Positions 59,461 through 64,000 of a stretch of 64,000 nucleotides of DNA are shown here, piece after piece (positions within the stretch are counted from its first letter, which is position 1; the number at the start of each line of letters is the position of its first letter). The DNA is from Acidobacteriota bacterium. Lineage in GTDB: Bacteria; Acidobacteriota; Terriglobia; Versatilivoradales; Versatilivoraceae. The notes beneath the pieces were generated by a model. That model was not told where the DNA came from and made no database searches. It was given only the letters and a program-made list of their open reading frames with translations. A program made the translations under genes and the position numbers. The stretch spans positions 1 through 64,000 of the forward strand of contig JAPPDF010000101.1 in assembly GCA_028875575.1 (NCBI GenBank), in the 5' to 3' direction.

Positions 59461-61173
59461 ATGAAACGCAGACACTTCCTGCAGACCATGGGGAGCCTGG
59501 CGCCCGGCACGCTGGCCGTGCCTCTGGCGGCGGCTTCCCCCCCCGAACAAAACGGCAAGCATGAGCCGGCATCCGACCGGGAACCCAAGGTCTTCCTTTT
59601 CGACGACGGGCGTCACGCCGGAGGTCTCTACCAGATGGAACCTCCCTTTACCCCGGAGCCTCATGCCTACACCGTGGACCAGATGGCATCCAGCGGGGTG
59701 GACACCCTGGTCTACTTTGCCGGAGTCGAGGGCGGCACCATGCTCTATGACAGCAAGGTGGCCGAAATGTGGGGCACGGTGGTCAAGAAATGGACCCACT
59801 ACGTCTGGTACAGGGCGGGCAGGATCCTGCGCCAGATGGTCGACGACGGCCTCGACCCCATGAAGATCCTCTGCGACCGCTGTCACGAGACCGGCATCCT
59901 GATGCTGGCCAGCGCCTGGGTGAGCCTGCACGGGGGCACGCGGGCGGAGCAGGAGGGCCTGGGTCGCTGGTCGGCCTTTGCCCTGGACAATCCCCAGTTT
60001 CACGTGGGTCCCGACCCCGACCCGAGAGCCGAGGGCATGCCGACCAGCCGCTTCAGCTTCATGCACGCCGAGGTCCGGCAGGAACGGTTTCGTGTCTTCG
60101 AGGAATTGCTCTCCCGCTATGAGACCGACGGCATCGAGCTCAACCTGACTTCCAATCCCCCCTTCTGCCGCTTCGACCAGGCCGACCAGTTGGCCCCCAT
60201 CATGACCCAATGGATCCGGGACCTGCGACGGGTGGCCGACAAGGCTCAAGAGACCCAGGGGCGCCGCAAGCGCATTTACGCCCGGGTGCCGGCCCACCCC
60301 GACGCCTGGAAGACCATCGGATACGAAGTTCCCGGATGGGTCTCGGAAGAGCTGGTGGACGGCCTGTTCTGCGTCAGCAGCCATGGCGAGGACGAGACCA
60401 TGGACCAGGACCTGGACCTCAAGCCCGTGGTCGAGTTGACCCGGGGCACCGGCTGCCGCGTGCTCTACGCCTTCCACAACACCCTGGGGAGGCAGTTGGC
60501 GCGCTACTCCACCCCCACCATGATCTGGGCGGCCGCCGCCAACACCTATGCCCAGGGCGCTGACGGCTTCGGTATCGGCGACCACCACTGGACTCCCAAC
60601 GGATGGCCCTGGACGGCCCAGGAATACGACACGCTGCGTCTGCTGGGGCATCCCGAGCTCTTGGCCACGGCCGACAAGCACTACCACGTTCGCTCGACCT
60701 CCCGAAGTACCGCCTCGAGGGCCTGGTGGCCGGGTCGTTCCACCCCCCTTCCCAAGGAACTGCTCCAGGGAGAGGAGACCCAGGTGTCTTTCAAGGTTGC
60801 CGACGACCTGGCCCGTTGGCACGGTCTGGGTCGAGTCAAGTCGGTGAAGTTGCGGGTGCGGCTCTCCAACTACCAGCCCCACTACGACCAGGTGCGCATC
60901 GAGCTGAACGGCAAGGAGTTGCCCGACTCCATCCTGCAGAAGGTGGACATGACCTACCGGCTCATCCGCGGGGGCGCCGTTGGACCTTACGGCTACGCCT
61001 TCGACTACTATCTGGGGCCGGACCAGTTCCCCAAAAAGGGCAAGAACCGGGTGAAAGTGACGCTGCTGAAAAGAGATCCGGGAATCTCCCTGAAGCTGTC
61101 TCTCTACGATGTGGACTGCTTCATCGAGTACCGCTTGCACCGCCACTTCGAGCGCAAGCCCATTGAGTACTGA
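59461..61173 (+). CDS. Tat-exported TIM-barrel-like protein of unknown function
   Basis: 570 residues. The start is a twin-arginine leader (MKRRHFLQTMGSLAPGTLAVPLAA). GAGGACCAGAG precedes the ATG. The core has a barrel-like order of strands: SGVDTLVYFAGVEGG, GILMLASAWVSLHGG, GIELNLTSNPPFCRFD, RIYARVPAHPD, LFCVSSHGEDETMD, VLYAFHNTLGR, ADGFGIGDHHWTPN. The last 150 residues look like a beta-sandwich. I associate this with glycoside-hydrolase-like proteins but cannot name a family. It follows the VCBS gene and precedes a CocE hydrolase in the same direction. Confidence 0.7.
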   Translation: MKRRHFLQTMGSLAPGTLAVPLAAASPPEQNGKHEPASDREPKVFLFDDGRHAGGLYQMEPPFTPEPHAYTVDQMASSGVDTLVYFAGVEGGTMLYDSKVAEMWGTVVKKWTHYVWYRAGRILRQMVDDGLDPMKILCDRCHETGILMLASAWVSLHGGTRAEQEGLGRWSAFALDNPQFHVGPDPDPRAEGMPTSRFSFMHAEVRQERFRVFEELLSRYETDGIELNLTSNPPFCRFDQADQLAPIMTQWIRDLRRVADKAQETQGRRKRIYARVPAHPDAWKTIGYEVPGWVSEELVDGLFCVSSHGEDETMDQDLDLKPVVELTRGTGCRVLYAFHNTLGRQLARYSTPTMIWAAAANTYAQGADGFGIGDHHWTPNGWPWTAQEYDTLRLLGHPELLATADKHYHVRSTSRSTASRAWWPGRSTPLPKELLQGEETQVSFKVADDLARWHGLGRVKSVKLRVRLSNYQPHYDQVRIELNGKELPDSILQKVDMTYRLIRGGAVGPYGYAFDYYLGPDQFPKKGKNRVKVTLLKRDPGISLKLSLYDVDCFIEYRLHRHFERKPIEY

Positions 61174-61204
61174 TTGCAACACCCCTGTTTCGCCTTGATT
61201 TTGG

Positions 61205-61291
61205 CGCCCCGTCGCATGGGAAGGCGGCGCGGCCAATTGAAAATAGTGGAGAGTGCAGAGTGGAGAGTGGAGAGTTATTCGATCGACACGT
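61205..61291 (+). repeat. heptad-arm repeat element, copy d (left half only)
   Basis: GTCGCATGGGAAGGCGGCGCG, then a TGAAAATAGTGGAGAGTG array of AGTGGAG heptads and TTATTCGATCGACACGT. The matching right arm is not seen. It overlaps the first 12 codons of the CocE-type gene. Confidence 0.65.
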
Positions 61292-63107
61292 AAAGCAAGG
61301 AAAGTTTCTCGAGAGGCCCCAGACGAGATCCCTCCTGTCCGGGCTGATCCTTTGCGCCTGTCTGTGGCCGGGCCAGGCCCTCCCGGGATCGGATTCCCGG
61401 TTTCCCGCCTCCGATCCTCCCCGCAACGACATTCTCCTGGAAAACCGCGTCCCCGTTCCCATGCGGGACGGGACCATTCTCTATGCCGACGTCTATCGCC
61501 CTCTGGCCGAGGGCCGCTACCCGGTGCTGGTGGCCCGCACGCCCTACAGTGCCGAGGCCCGACCGGAGCCGAAATTTTTCTCCCGGCGGGGCTACGTCTT
61601 CGTGATTCAGGACGTGCGGGGACGGTACGAATCGGAAGGGCGTTGGGACCCGTTTCGCCACGAGGCCCGGGACGGCTACGACACCATCGAGTGGGCTGCC
61701 GGCCAGCCCTGGTCCAACGGCAAGGTGGGAATGCTGGGCAAGTCCTACCTGGGACTGGTGCAGTGGCAGGCCGCCAAGGAGGCCCCTCCGCACCTGGTCA
61801 CCATCTTCCCCGACGTGGCCTCAACCAGCCCCTATCACGATTTCGTGACCCTCAACGGCGGCTGGCGGCTGTCCTTCAACTTTGGCTGGGGCGCGGTCCG
61901 ACAGGAGTCTCGCATCGGACAGAACCCCCGCCTGCACTGGAGCGATAGCGGCTCCGACAACCTCGCCTACGACCGGGTGATCTGGCACCTGCCCCTGCTG
62001 GACATGCAGCGGCTGTTGGGCCGGCAGGCCCAATTCTACGACCAGTGGATAGAGCATCCAGACTACGACGACTACTGGAAGGCACTCAACGCAACCGAAC
62101 AGTTCGAGAAGATCACCATTCCGGTGCACAACTTCGGCGGGTGGTTCGATATCTTCACCCAGGGCACCGTCGACGGCTACGTGGGCATGAGGGAAAGGGG
62201 CGGATCGGAGGTTGCCCGCCAACAGAGTCAGATGATCGTGGGACCCTGGGGGCACGGCCCCTCGCGAACCACGGGAGACCTTGACTTCGGCCCTGAAGCC
62301 CCGGTGGACGTCATGGCCGTGCAGCTCCGCTGGTTCGACTACTGGCTGCAAGGAAGAAACGGGCTGGACCAGGAGACACCGGTCAAGATCTTTGTCATGG
62401 GCCGGAATCGATGGCGATTTGAAAAGGAGTATCCGCTGCCCGGGACCCGCTACCGAAAGCTTTACCTCAACAGCGACGGCGGGGCCAACAGTTCCAGGGG
62501 CGACGGGCGACTGGGCTGGAACACTCCTCCCGCCGATTCTCCTGCCGACCGCTACCTCTACGACCCCGACAATCCCGTGCCAAGTCTGGGAGGCAACAAC
62601 TGCTGTGGAACTCCGACGCCGGCGGGTCCCGTGGATCAGCGCCCCATCGAGCAACGCCGCGATGTGCTGGTCTACACCTCCGGTATTCTGGAGAAAGAAG
62701 TGGAAGTGACCGGGCCCGTCAAGCTGGTGCTGTATGCTGCTTCCGACGCTCCCGACACCGACTTCGTGGCCAAGCTGGTGGATGTCTACCCCGACGGCAG
62801 AGCCATCAATGTCGCCGAGGGAATCTTGAGAGCCCGCTACCGTAACGGTGCCGACCGCCCCGAGCTCCTACAGGAGAACCGGGTCTATGCCCTGACCATC
62901 GATATGGTCGACACCAGCAACTCCTTCCTGCCCGGACATCGCATCCGCCTGGACGTGACCAGCAGCCACTTCCCCCAATTCGACCGCAACCCCAATACGG
63001 GAGAGGCGTTTGGCACCGGTGCAAGCACGAGACCGGCTCGGCAGACCATCCATCACTCTGCCGAGCACCCTTCACACCTGCTTCTTCCAATTATCCCGGC
63101 GGAATGA
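61260..63107 (+). CDS. CocE/NonD-family serine hydrolase
   Basis: 615 residues from a GTG inside the heptad repeat. A hydrophobic leader (SLLSGLILCACLWPGQALPG) with a possible lipobox follows. The alpha/beta-hydrolase domain (X-Pro dipeptidyl peptidase S15 type) has PVPMRDGTILYADVYRP, the nucleophile in GMLGKSYLGLVQWQ, and GPWGHGPSRTT. PDTDFVAKLVDVYPDGRA begins the C-terminal jelly-roll. It hydrolyses esters or amides, possibly in the periplasm. No ATG, GTG or TTG lies between the repeat-coded residues and the leader, so the repeat must supply the start. Confidence 0.85.
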   Translation: MESGELFDRHVKQGKFLERPQTRSLLSGLILCACLWPGQALPGSDSRFPASDPPRNDILLENRVPVPMRDGTILYADVYRPLAEGRYPVLVARTPYSAEARPEPKFFSRRGYVFVIQDVRGRYESEGRWDPFRHEARDGYDTIEWAAGQPWSNGKVGMLGKSYLGLVQWQAAKEAPPHLVTIFPDVASTSPYHDFVTLNGGWRLSFNFGWGAVRQESRIGQNPRLHWSDSGSDNLAYDRVIWHLPLLDMQRLLGRQAQFYDQWIEHPDYDDYWKALNATEQFEKITIPVHNFGGWFDIFTQGTVDGYVGMRERGGSEVARQQSQMIVGPWGHGPSRTTGDLDFGPEAPVDVMAVQLRWFDYWLQGRNGLDQETPVKIFVMGRNRWRFEKEYPLPGTRYRKLYLNSDGGANSSRGDGRLGWNTPPADSPADRYLYDPDNPVPSLGGNNCCGTPTPAGPVDQRPIEQRRDVLVYTSGILEKEVEVTGPVKLVLYAASDAPDTDFVAKLVDVYPDGRAINVAEGILRARYRNGADRPELLQENRVYALTIDMVDTSNSFLPGHRIRLDVTSSHFPQFDRNPNTGEAFGTGASTRPARQTIHHSAEHPSHLLLPIIPAE

Positions 63108-63123
63108 AGCTCTTGGGTTTGTT

Positions 63124-63996
63124 TCAGGGCCCCAATCCGGCCTGGATCAGGAAGTCCTCCAGCAGTCGATTGAAGCGATCGGGCTCGTCGACAAACAGGG
63201 CGTGACCGGCCCCCTCGAAGACCTCCACCCTGGCTGAAGGAACGTCGGTCGAGACCCCTTCCGCCTGTTTCCTCTGCGGCTCGGTCACCACGAAGAGGAG
63301 AGGCCGGTCGATTTCGGGCAGTATCTTGCGCCAATCCCCCACTGCGGCAAAACTGGCGCCCAAGGTGACCGCCGCATTGGTCGGAGTCCGCAGGGAGGCG
63401 GCCATGATTCTCTGAAGGTAGTCCTCCGGCTGCGGCCGCTTGTACATGCCTCGGACGAAGCGATCGGTCACTCTCTTGCGATCGGCTTGCAGTTCCAGTC
63501 TTCCCTTCCCCTGACGGCGGGAATCGATCCAGGCATTGGGCGGATATCCCAGGACTTCATCGACCAGGACCACCGCGCTGAGCCATTCGGTCCCGAACTG
63601 CTCCACGGCGGTCAAGACCTGCAAGGCGCCCATCGACCATCCGACCAGGACGATAGGGGGCAGCTCGAGGTGCCGGGTCAACTCCCGGATGTCCCGAGCC
63701 AGCCGGTTCGGGTAGTGTCCATCCGTCACCCGCTCCGAATCGCCGTGTGAGCGGGGATCGAAGGCGACGACGCGATAGTGCCGGGAAAAGTGGGCGATCT
63801 GGTGTTCCCAGATCCAGGCAGGCATGGTCCAACCCGGGACAAAAACTATGCTGTGCCCCTGACCGGCCTGGAGATAATGCAGCCGAACCCCGTCACTCGA
63901 TGTTAAAAAGCCGCTTTGGGCCGGCGACGGATTCCCTGCCTCCGGTCGGACCGTCAACAGCATGATGGTCAACCAGCCCAACAGCATTGGCCGCAC
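63124..63996 (-). CDS. exported alpha/beta hydrolase
   Basis: 290 residues. A short hydrophobic leader (LLGWLTIMLLTVRPEAG), then the fold: oxyanion region VFVPGWTMPAWIWEHQ, nucleophile elbow GWSMG, Asp region in RPLLFVVTEP and His in GAGHALFVDEPDRFNRLLEDFL. The family spans esterases, lipases and haloperoxidase-type enzymes; no specific substrate. A GTG at 63996 or an ATG at 63987 serves as start, so upstream sequence outside the window would decide. It converges on the CocE gene. Confidence 0.85.
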   Translation of the reverse strand: MRPMLLGWLTIMLLTVRPEAGNPSPAQSGFLTSSDGVRLHYLQAGQGHSIVFVPGWTMPAWIWEHQIAHFSRHYRVVAFDPRSHGDSERVTDGHYPNRLARDIRELTRHLELPPIVLVGWSMGALQVLTAVEQFGTEWLSAVVLVDEVLGYPPNAWIDSRRQGKGRLELQADRKRVTDRFVRGMYKRPQPEDYLQRIMAASLRTPTNAAVTLGASFAAVGDWRKILPEIDRPLLFVVTEPQRKQAEGVSTDVPSARVEVFEGAGHALFVDEPDRFNRLLEDFLIQAGLGP

Positions 63997-64000
63997 TGCA

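Noticed and set aside
59413-61236. A 607-residue minus-strand frame
   Set aside because: Complement of the Tat-exported protein gene, which has a proper leader and ribosome binding site.
1-64000. CRISPR array, tRNA or rRNA genes
   Set aside because: Repeats here are dispersed elements or 7-bp arrays without regular spacers, and I found no cloverleaf or rRNA sequence by eye; a tRNAscan run would settle small RNAs.

Overview
This is a GC-rich bacterial chromosome segment with no plasmid, phage or ribosomal RNA markers. The gene content suggests an Acidobacteriota-type heterotroph: secreted PQQ-like propellers, an FG-GAP/VCBS protein, a GMC oxidoreductase with a gluconate-dehydrogenase-type small subunit, TRAP-TAXI and SSF/DUF3311 transporters, and an ankyrin protein with a C-terminal region I associate with acidobacterial secreted proteins. 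The phylum is inferred from content only; there is no marker gene here to place it firmly. I recognised no tRNA, rRNA or CRISPR array.

Layout. 0.4-6.6 kb is housekeeping: YjbQ, DapF, a PfkB kinase, MtnP, methylmalonyl-CoA epimerase and, divergently, ArgS. 7.2-10.2 kb is a three-gene ABC-2 exporter operon interrupted by a 269-bp MITE-like element. 10.3-17.1 kb is a leftward cluster that looks biosynthetic: a HemN/HemW-like radical SAM protein, an FAD enzyme with halogenase signatures, a hotdog thioesterase, a PaaK-type ligase, a PQQ-like propeller and a small DMT-like membrane protein. 17.3-20.9 kb is a TRAP-TAXI uptake system. 21-24.6 kb holds a 54-residue membrane protein, a decayed YafQ toxin, a secreted LSm-like protein, an intact DinJ/YafQ pair and the ankyrin protein. 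24.7-30.8 kb has a DUF3311/SSF symporter and a Fe-ADH, PQQ-propeller and hydroxyacid-oxoacid transhydrogenase operon.

31.0-36.4 kb is the most intriguing block. A MoxR AAA+ ATPase, a 669-residue protein I cannot assign, a Mut7-C RNase with a ubiquitin-like N-terminus and a gamma-glutamyltransferase-like enzyme are coupled by overlapping or adjacent ends, and the operon is divergent from a secreted coiled-coil protein. 37.6-46 kb carries a class A PBP, L-2-hydroxyglutarate oxidase, a class III aminotransferase, a GMC dehydrogenase pair and a Tat-type ABM-fold protein. 46.3-53.4 kb carries NupC, class I aldolase, ATP-PEPCK, an M29-like protein lacking the expected His ligands, and a LarA-like (DUF2088) protein. 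53.6-54.8 kb is a toxin-antitoxin island (VapBC, a truncated HigA-like ORF, HicB-like). 54.9-64 kb has a DHDPS-like aldolase, a large VCBS protein, a Tat-exported protein, a CocE-type hydrolase and an alpha/beta hydrolase.

The window is also unusually rich in short non-autonomous repeats: a 269-bp MITE-like pair, four copies of a roughly 190-bp element with a CCACAAAA hairpin, and four copies of an element bordered by 7-bp tandem arrays. Several lie exactly on gene ends and supply stop codons, apparent start codons or spurious N-terminal extensions. I corrected start sites accordingly.
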